Positions 45,247 through 54,273 of a stretch of DNA of 64,000 nucleotides are shown piece after piece. Where the stretch lies: assembly GCF_009856865.1 (NCBI RefSeq), contig NZ_WVUD01000004.1, forward strand, positions 62,001 through 126,000, read 5' to 3'. Both the position numbers and the translations under genes were made by a program. The notes under the pieces were generated by a model. It saw only the letters and a program-made list of their open reading frames with translations, was not told the DNA's origin and searched no databases. The number at the start of each line of letters is the position of its first letter. Within the stretch, counting starts at the first letter, position 1. The DNA is from Solidesulfovibrio aerotolerans. Its GTDB lineage: Bacteria; Desulfobacterota; Desulfovibrionia; Desulfovibrionales; Desulfovibrionaceae.

Positions 45247-46395
45247 TTATATCTTTAAGAGATAATGAATCCGGGTCAAATCCATCAGCATGTTTGAGTT
45301 GGCGAGCAGGGCGCGGATGGCGTTAAAAGGGATGGCGGGGTGCAGCTGCCAGGCGATGGGTTCGATGAAAGGCTTGCTGGTCTGGTCGAAATATTTGGCA
45401 AACTGATTGGCGATATACAGGACGGACAGGTATTTGGCCAGGGTGCTGTCGCCGTGATGGGCCTGGGCAGAGGCGGCGGCAGGGAGGTGGTGCGAGCGCG
45501 TGAGCGTACACAGCAGGCTGTCAATGTCCCATCGGGCCAAGGTGCTTGCGCCGACGGCGGCGTGTTCGTAGTGCCACAGGAGCGTGTCGTTTCGCCGGCT
45601 GTCGGTTGCGACATACGGCCGCAGGCAGGCGGTCTGCTGTTCCTGTGCAGTCGTAAGGATGATGCATTTGCCGATGTCGTGGAAGAGCCCTGCGGTATAG
45701 AGGATGCTGGGGTCGAGTTCGGGTGATATGGCGGCGAAGTAGGAGGCACAGGAGGCGCAGTAGGCCGAGTGGCGGACAAGCTGGTGGAGCGTGTCCTGCG
45801 TGGCGTCTGTACCCTTCAGTTTTGCGGCCAGAAGCTCTTTGACGACGATGGCTTTGAGCGCTTCGACGCCCAGGCGCGATACGGCGTATTTGATGGAATT
45901 TGACTTGTTTGCTGCTGCGTAGAACGCTGTATTGGCAACGTTTATGACCCGCAGGCACAGTATCGGGTCCGAGCCTATGAGTTCGGCTATCCTGGTGATG
46001 CTGCCATGATTGTTGTTTATTTCAGTTATCAAGCTGGTGGCATCGGTAAATATGGAACGAAGCTCGACATTATCCAGTTTGTCAATCGGAAAAACGGAGA
46101 GATCGCCTGCTGCGGAACAGCTCTCGTCGTAGTCTGAATGCTTGTCGTTGCGCGTCAAGGTGGCAACAAATTGTTCAGAGAAAGCGTGTATCTCTCCGTT
46201 GGGGTGTGAAAGGATTTCTTGCGTGCAGATGCCTGTGTCCACAACCGATGCCTGGGATGACGCATGGACGAACAGTCTGTTGCGGTGAGTCAGTTTTTGC
46301 TTGTAGGCGTAGTGGATAAGAAAAGTACAGGGCAATAGAAGCATAAGGAGCACAGAAGCGGTGCTCAAAAAGTCTAATTCCAGAATGAAGTCCAT
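45247..46395 (-). CDS. HDOD domain protein with N-terminal membrane helix
   Basis: 382 residues. One helix at about 9-30 (LSTASVLLMLLLPCTFLIHY), a linker of about 80 residues, then an HDOD domain (SITRIAELIGSDPILCLRVI onward) with the degenerate HD site GLFHDIGKCI and a C-terminal YLSVLYIANQFAKYF. The gene is clearly less GC-rich than its neighbours. HDOD proteins act in signalling or as regulators without clear enzymatic action. Directly upstream of the amidotransferase (60 bp), whose expression or complex it might influence. A CTGCCGC/GCGGCAG inverted repeat lies in the 60-bp gap. Confidence 0.85.
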   Translation of the reverse strand: MDFILELDFLSTASVLLMLLLPCTFLIHYAYKQKLTHRNRLFVHASSQASVVDTGICTQEILSHPNGEIHAFSEQFVATLTRNDKHSDYDESCSAAGDLSVFPIDKLDNVELRSIFTDATSLITEINNNHGSITRIAELIGSDPILCLRVINVANTAFYAAANKSNSIKYAVSRLGVEALKAIVVKELLAAKLKGTDATQDTLHQLVRHSAYCASCASYFAAISPELDPSILYTAGLFHDIGKCIILTTAQEQQTACLRPYVATDSRRNDTLLWHYEHAAVGASTLARWDIDSLLCTLTRSHHLPAAASAQAHHGDSTLAKYLSVLYIANQFAKYFDQTSKPFIEPIAWQLHPAIPFNAIRALLANSNMLMDLTRIHYLLKI

Positions 46396-46557
46396 CTTTT
46401 CAAGCCGATGCTATTTAATAGCAATGCTTTTGCGGCTGATGTCCGCAAATTGGTGGAAAAATACAGACCGGCCGTGTCCCGACCCAGGCGTCGGCCGCGT
46501 CCTCCTGGTGAAAACCCCGGGGAAGGCAGGTGCCACGGCAGGGGCTTGGCCCGCTGC

Positions 46558-49221
46558 TCACGTTGCCCTGCCCTTGTGCGCCAGCAGCCGGTCGATGACA
46601 GCCGTCAACTCGGCCAAATCGACCGGTTTGGGCACATACCCGTCCATGCCGGCGTCCAGGAACGTTTCCCGGTCGCCGGCCATGGCATAGGCGGTCATGG
46701 CGACGATGGGGATGGCGGCGTTTTCCATACCGGCCTTGCCGGCGCGGATCGCCCTGGTGGCCGCCACGCCGTCCAGACGCGGCATTTGCACGTCCATGAG
46801 AATCAGGTCGAAGGGCTGCTGCGTCAGGCGCAGGAGGGCTTCCTGGCCATCGACAGCGGCTTCCACGGCGTACCCGGAGTTTTTAAGCAACCGCGTGCTG
46901 GCCATCAGGTTCACGGCATCGTCTTCGGCCACGAGAATGCGCCACGGCCGGTCCTGCCTGGGGGTCGCAACCGGTTGGGTCTTTTCCGGCTGCGGCGCAT
47001 TCGCCGGCGGCAGGGTGAAGGGCAAGGTGCAATACATCGTCGTTCCCACGCCCTCGGTGCTGTCAACGGCCATGGTGCCGCCCATCATGGCGACCAGTTT
47101 GCGAACGAGGGCCAGGCCCAGCCCGGCCCCTTGGAAGCGACGGGAATAGGAGGCTTCGGCCTGGGCGAAAGGCTCGAAGACGGTCTGGAGGAGCTCGTCG
47201 GCAATGCCGATGCCCGTGTCGCTTACGGTGAGCAGGATGTGCTGCACGCCGTTGTGCCGGCCAAGGGGGGTGATCTCCACCCGGATGCTGCCGGTCTCGG
47301 TGAATTTGATGGCGTTTCCGACTAAATTCAAGAGGATTTGCTGCAGGCGGGACTTGTCCCCGAAAAGTTGTGGCGGCAGGCGTTGGTCGATGTGAAAGTC
47401 CAGTTGCAGGCCCTTTTCTTTGGCCTCCCGGGCGAAAAGTTCCAGGATGGCTTCCTGCTGTTCGGCCAGCGCGAACACCGCTTCATGGATGGGCAGTCTG
47501 CCTGCCTCGATTCTGGACAAATCCAGGATGTCGGACAGCAGATGCGTCAGGCGCTGGGATGATTTGCGTGTTGCGAGGAGATATTCCTTTTGTTCGGCAT
47601 CCAGGCTGGTGTTGGCCAACAGCTCGAGCATACTGCGGATGCCGTTGAGCGGCGTGCGTATCTCGTGGCTCATGTTGGCCAGAAATTCAGTCTTGGCCTG
47701 ACTGGCCGTCTTGGCCCGTTCAAGGGCGGCACGCAGGTCTTCCTGGGCCCGCTTGCGGACAGTGATGTCGATGTCGGAGCCACGATAGCCGCGCAGATTT
47801 CCCTGCGCATCAAGCAGGGGCATGCCGCTGGTGGAAAACCAGACGAGGCTGCCGTCTTTGGCCTGGATGGTCTTTTCAAGCCACAGGAAGGCGTCTCTGC
47901 GCTCAAACAGGGAAAAGGACGCCTGGGTGAAGGCTTCGCGATCTTTTTCGGGGTGCCAATCAAAAAAATGCAGCCGGCCGACCACCTCTTGCGGGCTGTA
48001 TCCCAGAACAGAGGTGACGACAGGGCTTATATAGGTATAGAGTCCTTGGGCATCAATCTCCCAGATGATGGTGCGGTTTTGCACGGCGAGTTGCTCATAG
48101 CGCAGCTTGCTTTCCCGCAAGGCGGCGTCGGCCCGGTCGCGTTCCTGGGTGCGGGCCTGGATGACGGCGGCCATGGTGTCGAACGACTCGGCCAGTTCGC
48201 CAATGGTCCCGGAATACCCGGACAGGCCGGTGCGCACGTCAAGATCGCCGGCCCCAAAGCCCTTGGCCACGGCGCTTAAGCGGCTCAGCGGTGCAATAAA
48301 GCCCCAGGTGCCCACCAGCCAGGCCAGAAAAACGGAGAGCAGCAACGAGGCCGCCAGCCAGAAAACAGTGGTCAAGGTCACGGCGTCTGCCTGGGCGATG
48401 ACCCCGCTTTCCGGGATGCTGACGAAAATATTGAGGTAGGGTGGCGCGTTGCCAATAGCCACGCGCCGTACGGCGAAAACACGGCGAACGCCTTCCGTAC
48501 TCGTTTCGGTGAAAAGCGCCTCACGATGCGCGGCTTGTATATTGGCCCAAACCGCCGGCGCGATGGGCTGGCCGATGGCGGCCTTGTTCACGGGGGGGTA
48601 GCGGGAGAGCCGACGGCCGTCCCGGTCGGCCAGGCCGATAAACGAGTGTTGCGGCAACCGGGCCTGATTAAAAATCAACGTGAAATCCTGCAAGCGCAAG
48701 GTGGCGATTAAAATCCCGCAGATCTGGCCGGCCGCATCCCGCACCGGGTTGGCGAACGGCAGCACCGGCACGCCGCTGACTTTGCCCACGGCGTATTCGC
48801 CCACGGCAAAAGTGCCGGTGGACAGCGCCTCTTGAAATTCCTTGCGCTCGGAGAGGTTTTGCCGGGTAAAAGGAAGGGCCGAGGCCAGGGCCTCGCCTGT
48901 TTGCGACAGCAGGGCGAAATTGACGTAGTTGGGGTTCCCGAGCAGGACGTTGCGCAGAAGCTGGTTGCAAGCGGCGACATCCAGGGCACGCACGGCGTTG
49001 TCTTGGGATAATGCCTGCATGATGGTTTGCAGGCGGGCGATCTCGGTTTCCTGCTGATGGGCGTAGTATTCGGCCAGATGGAGTGTGGTCAGGCGGGCGT
49101 GTTCGATCTCGTGGTTTCTGCGCTCCCAGCCCGAGCCAAGGACTACGGCCAGCATAGGGAGCACCCCGGCCAGAACGACCAGTATCAAATTGCAGCGAAT
49201 CGAACTTGGGAGCCTGATCAT
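46558..49221 (-). CDS. Hybrid sensor histidine kinase (dCache-HAMP-PAS-HisKA-HATPase-REC)
   Basis: 887 residues from ATG 49221 (the frame extends further upstream but with non-family sequence). Helix at about 10-30, a periplasmic Cache-type sensor (about 35-275) and second helix near 285-305, HAMP, PAS (YEQLAVQNRTIIWEIDAQG), HisKA with phospho-His in ANMSHEIRTPLNGI, HATPase (NLVGNAIKFTETG, DTGIGIADE, GAGLGLALV) and a receiver with phospho-Asp in DLILMDVQMPRLDG. No separate regulator gene is adjacent. Possible controller of the exopolysaccharide genes, by location only. Confidence 0.9.
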   Translation of the reverse strand: MIRLPSSIRCNLILVVLAGVLPMLAVVLGSGWERRNHEIEHARLTTLHLAEYYAHQQETEIARLQTIMQALSQDNAVRALDVAACNQLLRNVLLGNPNYVNFALLSQTGEALASALPFTRQNLSERKEFQEALSTGTFAVGEYAVGKVSGVPVLPFANPVRDAAGQICGILIATLRLQDFTLIFNQARLPQHSFIGLADRDGRRLSRYPPVNKAAIGQPIAPAVWANIQAAHREALFTETSTEGVRRVFAVRRVAIGNAPPYLNIFVSIPESGVIAQADAVTLTTVFWLAASLLLSVFLAWLVGTWGFIAPLSRLSAVAKGFGAGDLDVRTGLSGYSGTIGELAESFDTMAAVIQARTQERDRADAALRESKLRYEQLAVQNRTIIWEIDAQGLYTYISPVVTSVLGYSPQEVVGRLHFFDWHPEKDREAFTQASFSLFERRDAFLWLEKTIQAKDGSLVWFSTSGMPLLDAQGNLRGYRGSDIDITVRKRAQEDLRAALERAKTASQAKTEFLANMSHEIRTPLNGIRSMLELLANTSLDAEQKEYLLATRKSSQRLTHLLSDILDLSRIEAGRLPIHEAVFALAEQQEAILELFAREAKEKGLQLDFHIDQRLPPQLFGDKSRLQQILLNLVGNAIKFTETGSIRVEITPLGRHNGVQHILLTVSDTGIGIADELLQTVFEPFAQAEASYSRRFQGAGLGLALVRKLVAMMGGTMAVDSTEGVGTTMYCTLPFTLPPANAPQPEKTQPVATPRQDRPWRILVAEDDAVNLMASTRLLKNSGYAVEAAVDGQEALLRLTQQPFDLILMDVQMPRLDGVAATRAIRAGKAGMENAAIPIVAMTAYAMAGDRETFLDAGMDGYVPKPVDLAELTAVIDRLLAHKGRAT

Positions 49222-49585
49222 GCGTCTGTCCTGCGGTGCGATACAGTCCTTTTGCGTGTATGGCAAGGGTTGCGCCGCGCTCCCCGGCCGTGGCTGCGAG
49301 GCCTGGGGATGGCGCGACGCAGCGCGTTGCGCAGCCCATTCATTTCCCTCCCTGTAAGCCATTTGGACCATGGAGTCGAGGTGGTGTTGCAACAAAGGCG
49401 AACAGGAAGCGACCAGGGCAAAGGAACAGGGGTATCCGGGAGCATTCGTTTGCTCCGGGCGTTTCTTGCCCGGCCCGGGTGTGCGGCGTCTCCCGCCTGT
49501 CTTGACGCCGGTTTTTGATGTGATAGGCAACGCCCTTTGGCGTCAAAGGCAACGTCGGCCAATACATAAAAGGAAGGTTGACAGG
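49222..49585. other. Divergent intergenic region
   Basis: 364 bp between divergently read genes (hybrid kinase on minus, small protein on plus). No gene is supported. It should contain both promoters; TTGACG near 49502 is a -35-like element without a clear -10 partner. Confidence 0.4.
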
Positions 49586-49840
49586 ATGAAGCGATTTAAT
49601 CCGCACGCGGATGCCGGTCTCGCTGGGGAGGCTGGTTCGATGGTCGAGGCCCCGGCCGGCGCCTGGGTGCGCTACGAGGACGCCATGGCGGAAATTGCCC
49701 GTCTCCACAAAGCCCTGGCCCCTATCCTGCGCCATGCTGCGGGTGATGACAAGCAGCCGCCGTTGCGGCTGAATATCGAAGAAACCCGAGTGATTAAAAA
49801 GGAAGTGCTGGAGCAGGGCGCGTGGCTGCCGCGCGGGTGA
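49586..49840 (+). CDS. Small soluble protein of unknown function
   Basis: 84 residues, ATG 49586 preceded by AAAGGAAGG. No signal peptide or helix that spans the membrane; acidic and Ala-rich, with a central helix (WVRYEDAMAEIARLHKALAP) and a basic C-terminus. The good ribosome site and isolated position support a real gene. Divergent to the hybrid kinase and converging on the lipoate ligase. No family recognised. Confidence 0.6.
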   Translation: MKRFNPHADAGLAGEAGSMVEAPAGAWVRYEDAMAEIARLHKALAPILRHAAGDDKQPPLRLNIEETRVIKKEVLEQGAWLPRG

Positions 49841-49926
49841 CGATTCCGCGCTGCACAAAATAGCTCCCGTCGGCTGTCCTTGCCGGGAACCTGGATCGAA
49901 GATGGTCCAGCCGGCCCAGGGAGCAT

Positions 49927-50904
49927 TTAAAACAGGCAATCGAGCAGCGTCGCCACGTCCACGTCGCGCAGGTATTCGCCCAGGGGCACGCCGGCCAAAC
50001 GGGCGGCCAGGGCATCGCGGTCGTGGGGGCAGCCGAGAAGCCGGTCTTCCAGTTCGGCCACGGACCGGCGGCCGAAATAGTCGCCGTACAGGCGTACCGC
50101 TGTGATGCGCCCCTGGACGCTGTCGAGATGGACTTCCACCACGCCGCCCTTTGTGCGGCTGGTTTTGGTGAAGGCGTAGTGCGGGGAAGCGCCGTAGTTC
50201 CAGTCGTAGGCCCGGTATTTGCGTTCGGCCAGCAGGGAAACGGCGCTTTGTTCTGCGGCGCACAGCCCCCTGGCTTGCCGGGCACCACCGCCGCAGACGT
50301 GGTTCATGACATGGGCCATAAACGCCTCCACGGCCATGGGTTCGGGCAGATGCGCGGCGATGTTGGTCACGCGTTTGGGGATGCTTTTGACGGCCTTGTC
50401 CCGGTATTTGACCGGGTCCACCCGCAGCGCGCCGGACAGATCGGCCATGGCTGCGGAAAAAAGCAGGGTGCCGTGGTGGAGCACCCGGTCTTTGAGCACG
50501 AACTGGGCGTTGCCGGAGATTTTTTTGCCGTCAATGGCCAGATCGTTGCGTCCCTCAAAGGTGCATGGCACGCCCAGGGCCGCCAGCGCCTCGATGATGG
50601 GCGCGGTGAAGCGGCGAAAGTCGATGTCGCGGTCAGACTCGCCAAGGCTTATGAAGGTGAAGTTGACGTTGCCAAGATCGTGAAAGACCGCCCCGCCGCC
50701 GGTCAGGCGGCGCACCACCGGGATGGCGCGCTGGCGCACAAAGGCTTCGTTGATCTGTCCCCGGGTGTTCTGGTTGCGCCCGACAATGACGGCCGGGGCG
50801 TTGCGCCACAGCATGAACACGTCCTCGGTGCTTTGGCGCAGGAGCCATTCCTCGGCGGCCAGATTGGCGGCCGGGTCCGTGTGGGCGAGTTCAATAAAGC
50901 GCAT
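49927..50904 (-). CDS. lplA: Lipoate-protein ligase A
   Basis: 325 residues, ATG 50904 with AAGGAG upstream. Lipoyl-AMP site RRLTGGGAVFHDLGNVNFTF, GRNQNTRGQIN and the catalytic Lys region GRNDLAIDGKKISGNAQ are intact; a C-terminal accessory domain (about 250-325) is present as in full-length LplA. Attaches lipoate to glycine-cleavage H protein or oxo-acid dehydrogenase E2. Stands alone; no lipoate-dependent enzyme is in the window. Confidence 0.93.
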   Translation of the reverse strand: MRFIELAHTDPAANLAAEEWLLRQSTEDVFMLWRNAPAVIVGRNQNTRGQINEAFVRQRAIPVVRRLTGGGAVFHDLGNVNFTFISLGESDRDIDFRRFTAPIIEALAALGVPCTFEGRNDLAIDGKKISGNAQFVLKDRVLHHGTLLFSAAMADLSGALRVDPVKYRDKAVKSIPKRVTNIAAHLPEPMAVEAFMAHVMNHVCGGGARQARGLCAAEQSAVSLLAERKYRAYDWNYGASPHYAFTKTSRTKGGVVEVHLDSVQGRITAVRLYGDYFGRRSVAELEDRLLGCPHDRDALAARLAGVPLGEYLRDVDVATLLDCLF

Positions 50905-51074
50905 GCAGTCTCCTTTGAGGCCTTCCCGCTGCCCCGACGGTAGCCGCCGGCCGCACCGCTGACAAGACCCGGCCGGCCTGGAGCAGCCCGGGGCCGCTTG
51001 AAAAAGGAAACAACGACGGCAAGGGACTGGTCCTGGGGGCAGGGGGTGGCCACCCATGGCCGCAGCGCCAATGG

Positions 51075-52625
51075 TCAGGGGTTTGTTGGCGGCTGCGGCG
51101 TTTGGCTCTCCTTGGCCGGGGCCGCCGGCAGGGTGAAGGCGAACAGGCTGCCCTGGCTTGGCGTGCTTTCGGCCCGAATGCGGCCGCCGTGGTGTTCCAC
51201 GATTTCCTTGCAGATGGCCAAGCCAAGGCCTGTGCCTTGGGGCTTTTCCGTCAGGGTGTCCCGGTTGCCCAGTTGCTGAAACCGCGAAAAGAGCTTGGGG
51301 ATGTCTCCGGCGGGTATCCCGACGCCGGTATCACTGACCTCAAAGAGCACCCAGCCCGGCTGGGGGGTGCTGGCGCGCAGGGTTACCGTGCCCCAGGGCG
51401 CGAATTTGGAGGCGTTGGCCAAAAGGTTGATGAGCACCTGATGGATGCGGTCCGGGTCAGCCCGCACCAGCGGCAGATCCGGGGCCACGGCCAGGACCAG
51501 CCGGGGATGGGGCGGCACGTTGAACAGGGCGGCAGCCACTGTGGCGGCGGCGGCGGCCAGTTCGGCCGGCGCGTGGGCACCGAAGTGCCACACCATATGG
51601 CCGGACTCGATCTTGTGCAGGTCCAGGACGTCGTTGATCATCCGTCCCAGGCGCTCCCCTTCCAATTGGATGATCTTTAAGTTCTGGCGAATGCGGCCGG
51701 CCTGGGCCGCAAGCTTGGCGTCGTCGGCGGCGGCGGGGAGGAAGTGCTTCTCGAAGTTTTTGGCGATAAGCTTGGCATAGCCCAGAATGGAGGTCAGGGG
51801 CGTGCGCAGTTCGTGGGAGACCGAGGACAGGAAGGCGGACTTCATGCCGTCGAGTTCCGTCAGCCGGCGGTTGGCCCCTTCGAGCTGGGTGATTTTTTCC
51901 CGGATGGCGTGGCGCATGGCGTCGAAGCTGCGGGCCAGCGTGCCGATTTCGTCGTCGCGGTGCAGCGGGATGGCGGTGTCGAGCTCTCCTTCGGCCAGCC
52001 GGTCGGCGCTGCCGGCCAGCCGGGCCAGGGGCCGGATGACGTAGCGGCGGGTGAAGACAATGAGCACCAGGGAGGAAAAGACCACGCACAACAGCGATCC
52101 GGCCACGAAGGTCTTGGCAATGTCGCGCTTTTTCGCCTCAACGGCATTGGTCTTGACCTTGACGTAGGCATAGAAAAACGGCTTGGCGTTTTCAAACGCC
52201 CTGATGGGCGTGACGCTGACCCGATAGTGGTTTCCGTCCGGCTGGGCCGCCAACGGCTCGAGCTGCGGGTTGTCAACGGTGAACAGGCGCGCATCGATGT
52301 CGTCGAGATCCCGGACGTTTCTGCCCACAACCAGCGGATCGCGGGCGTAATAGACGTTGCCGTCGGCTCCGACGACCATGCCATCGACGAATTCTCCCCC
52401 GGTCAGTTCTGTCATCATGTTCGCGTCGGCCACGGACTCGTAGCGCAAAAGCTGCCGGTTCATCAAAATGCCCGGCAACTGCACCTTGGTCCAGGCGGCG
52501 GCGTCGAGTTCGGCGGAAAACCGCTGGGTGTAGAAATAGCCCACGGCAAAAAAAGCAGCCGTCTCAATGAGGATGACCACCAAGCCGATGGTCAGCGTCA
52601 GGCTGTGCTTTATTGTTTTTTCCAT
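51075..52625 (-). CDS. Sensor histidine kinase coupled to a periplasmic binding protein
   Basis: 516 residues. Helices at about 9-33 and 175-197 enclose a periplasmic sensor (VADANMMTELTGG, MVVGADGNVYYARDPLV: single-Cache-like). HAMP (RRYVIRPLARLAGSADRLAE), HisKA with SSVSHELRTPLTSI, and HATPase boxes NLLANASKFAP, DTGVGIPAGD and GTGLGLAI follow. The start overlaps the upstream binding-protein gene by 16 bp. No receiver domain and no regulator gene adjoin, so its partner lies elsewhere. Confidence 0.9.
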   Translation of the reverse strand: MEKTIKHSLTLTIGLVVILIETAAFFAVGYFYTQRFSAELDAAAWTKVQLPGILMNRQLLRYESVADANMMTELTGGEFVDGMVVGADGNVYYARDPLVVGRNVRDLDDIDARLFTVDNPQLEPLAAQPDGNHYRVSVTPIRAFENAKPFFYAYVKVKTNAVEAKKRDIAKTFVAGSLLCVVFSSLVLIVFTRRYVIRPLARLAGSADRLAEGELDTAIPLHRDDEIGTLARSFDAMRHAIREKITQLEGANRRLTELDGMKSAFLSSVSHELRTPLTSILGYAKLIAKNFEKHFLPAAADDAKLAAQAGRIRQNLKIIQLEGERLGRMINDVLDLHKIESGHMVWHFGAHAPAELAAAAATVAAALFNVPPHPRLVLAVAPDLPLVRADPDRIHQVLINLLANASKFAPWGTVTLRASTPQPGWVLFEVSDTGVGIPAGDIPKLFSRFQQLGNRDTLTEKPQGTGLGLAICKEIVEHHGGRIRAESTPSQGSLFAFTLPAAPAKESQTPQPPTNP

Positions 52626-53941
52626 GCGGGCGCTTCCGTGCCGGAGTTGTTGCCGGTTTGGGTCTTGACTGCGGGCGGCCTGACTCGGGCGGCTTTGGCC
52701 TTGGCCTCGGTCTCGGCCAGGATGGCCGTCAGGGTGTGCGGCCGGGTTACGAAGGCAAGGAAGGCGTCAAGTCCCGCTTCGGCCACGGCCGGCGGCGTGG
52801 CCAGGTCGTAGTTAAAGGCCCAGTGCGGGGCGGCCCGGATGACTGCGGCAAGGCGGCGTTTCAGCGGACTGTAGAAGTCCGGCGCGACTTCCCGGCTGGG
52901 GGCCAAAGCCCCGGACCCGGCGCTCATTGTCTCCTGTAATCCGGTCGCGGCGAAATACGGCAGCACCTGCTCCGCTGCCCCGACATTGCCGGCCTTGGCC
53001 ACGGCCAGGACGTCGATGGGGCCAAGGGCCACGTCCGGGACGCCCGGGTCAACGGTCGGGAACACAAAGAAATCAAAGCCTTCTTCCTGGGGCCAGCCCA
53101 TTTGGCCGTCAAACAGGCCGATGATCCAGGTGCCCATCAGGATCATGGCCGCCTGGCCGTGGAAGACCTGTTTGGCGGCTTCGGACCAGTCGTAGGCCTT
53201 GGGCGCGGGGAAAAAATAGCCCGCATCCAACAGCGACTGCCACAGGGAAAAGGCCCGCAATACCTGGGGATCGGTATAAGAGGCCTCGCCGTCCATGAGC
53301 TTTTGCCGATACTCCGGGCCGGCCGTGCGCAGCAGCAGATAGTCGAACCAGAACTGGGCCGGCCAGCGTTCCCGGGCACCAAGGGCCAGGGGGGCGATGC
53401 CGGTGGCCTTTATCCGGGCGCAGACGGTGCGAAATTCCTCCCAGGTCGTCGGCGGGGAAAGACCCAGGCTGGCAAAGATTTTGCGGTTGTAGAAAAAGGC
53501 CACGAAATGCTGGGTGAGCGGCAGGCCGTATTTGCGGCCGTCATAGGTGCAGGCCGCAGCCAGCGGACCTGGAAAAACGTCGTCGAGCCGCGCCTCCTGC
53601 CAGACGGTGTCCAGCGGGGCGAGCTGGTCGGCTGCTGCCAGGGACTCCAGCCGGGCACCGGCCCAGTAGGAAAAGATGTCGGGTGGCTGGCCGCTGTCCA
53701 GCATGACCCGGATGCCGACCTTGAATGATTCGTGTTCAAAAGCGATGGGTTTGAGATTGTAATGCGGATGTTGCGCATTGAAAGCGGCCGCCATATCGTC
53801 GATGCCGCCGCGCAGGGCACCGCTCCAGTAATGCAGGAGGACGATTTTTTCGGAAGACTGGGCTGCCGTTGCAGCGCTTGCCAAGGCCATACAGATGATT
53901 ATGCAGGACGCAAGAAGCAGCCTATGCGCGCACAGCCACAC
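52610..53941 (-). CDS. Extracytoplasmic solute-binding protein (family 1, sugar-type)
   Basis: About 443 residues from GTG 53941 (WLCAHRLLLASCIIICMALASA then ATAAQ as signal peptide; AGGAGA is 13 bp upstream, so the start is tentative). The mature part begins KIVLLHYWSGALRGGIDDMAAAF, followed by TWEEFRTVCARIKATGIAPLAL and the SBP_bac_1 C-lobe. No ABC permease or ATPase is nearby; the stop overlaps the histidine kinase start. It therefore probably senses a sugar-like ligand for the kinase instead of importing it. Confidence 0.85.
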   Translation of the reverse strand: MWLCAHRLLLASCIIICMALASAATAAQSSEKIVLLHYWSGALRGGIDDMAAAFNAQHPHYNLKPIAFEHESFKVGIRVMLDSGQPPDIFSYWAGARLESLAAADQLAPLDTVWQEARLDDVFPGPLAAACTYDGRKYGLPLTQHFVAFFYNRKIFASLGLSPPTTWEEFRTVCARIKATGIAPLALGARERWPAQFWFDYLLLRTAGPEYRQKLMDGEASYTDPQVLRAFSLWQSLLDAGYFFPAPKAYDWSEAAKQVFHGQAAMILMGTWIIGLFDGQMGWPQEEGFDFFVFPTVDPGVPDVALGPIDVLAVAKAGNVGAAEQVLPYFAATGLQETMSAGSGALAPSREVAPDFYSPLKRRLAAVIRAAPHWAFNYDLATPPAVAEAGLDAFLAFVTRPHTLTAILAETEAKAKAARVRPPAVKTQTGNNSGTEAPAWKKQ

Positions 53942-54183
53942 AATATTTCTGGGATCTCCTGCCAATTCAGACCGCCTTGGAAGTTTCAAAGCACGCTGGA
54001 GGCCATCGGTCCTGCCGCAAAGTCTGCCGCTTGCCGTTATCCAGCGCGGGTACAGCCGCATTCCTGGGCGACAAGACCTGGCGACATCCTCTATTATTGC
54101 ATTCATTCCATGGATGCGGTGAAAAAGCAAATGCGCCACAGCGCGCAATCGGCCCTGGACGACGGCTGTTTCCCGGCCCTGTC

Positions 54184-54212
54184 TTGTGTTTACCCCGCGC
54201 CACTTTTATAAT
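54184..54212 (+). promoter_or_regulatory. Sigma-70 promoter for the GNAT-HisC-MFS operon
   Basis: TTGTGT (54184-54189) and TATAAT (54207-54212) are separated by exactly 17 bp. It lies 61 bp before the ATG at 54274, in the 330-bp gap divergent to the solute-binding protein. The transcript would begin near 54219 and include a GC hairpin (GCGC-CCCC...GGGG-GCGC, 54221-54250) before the AGGAG site. Confidence 0.65.
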
Positions 54213-54273
54213 GGCATTTTAGGGCGCATCCCCGCCTGTGGGGGCGCGCCGCCAGCCGACCCAGGAGTAACGC

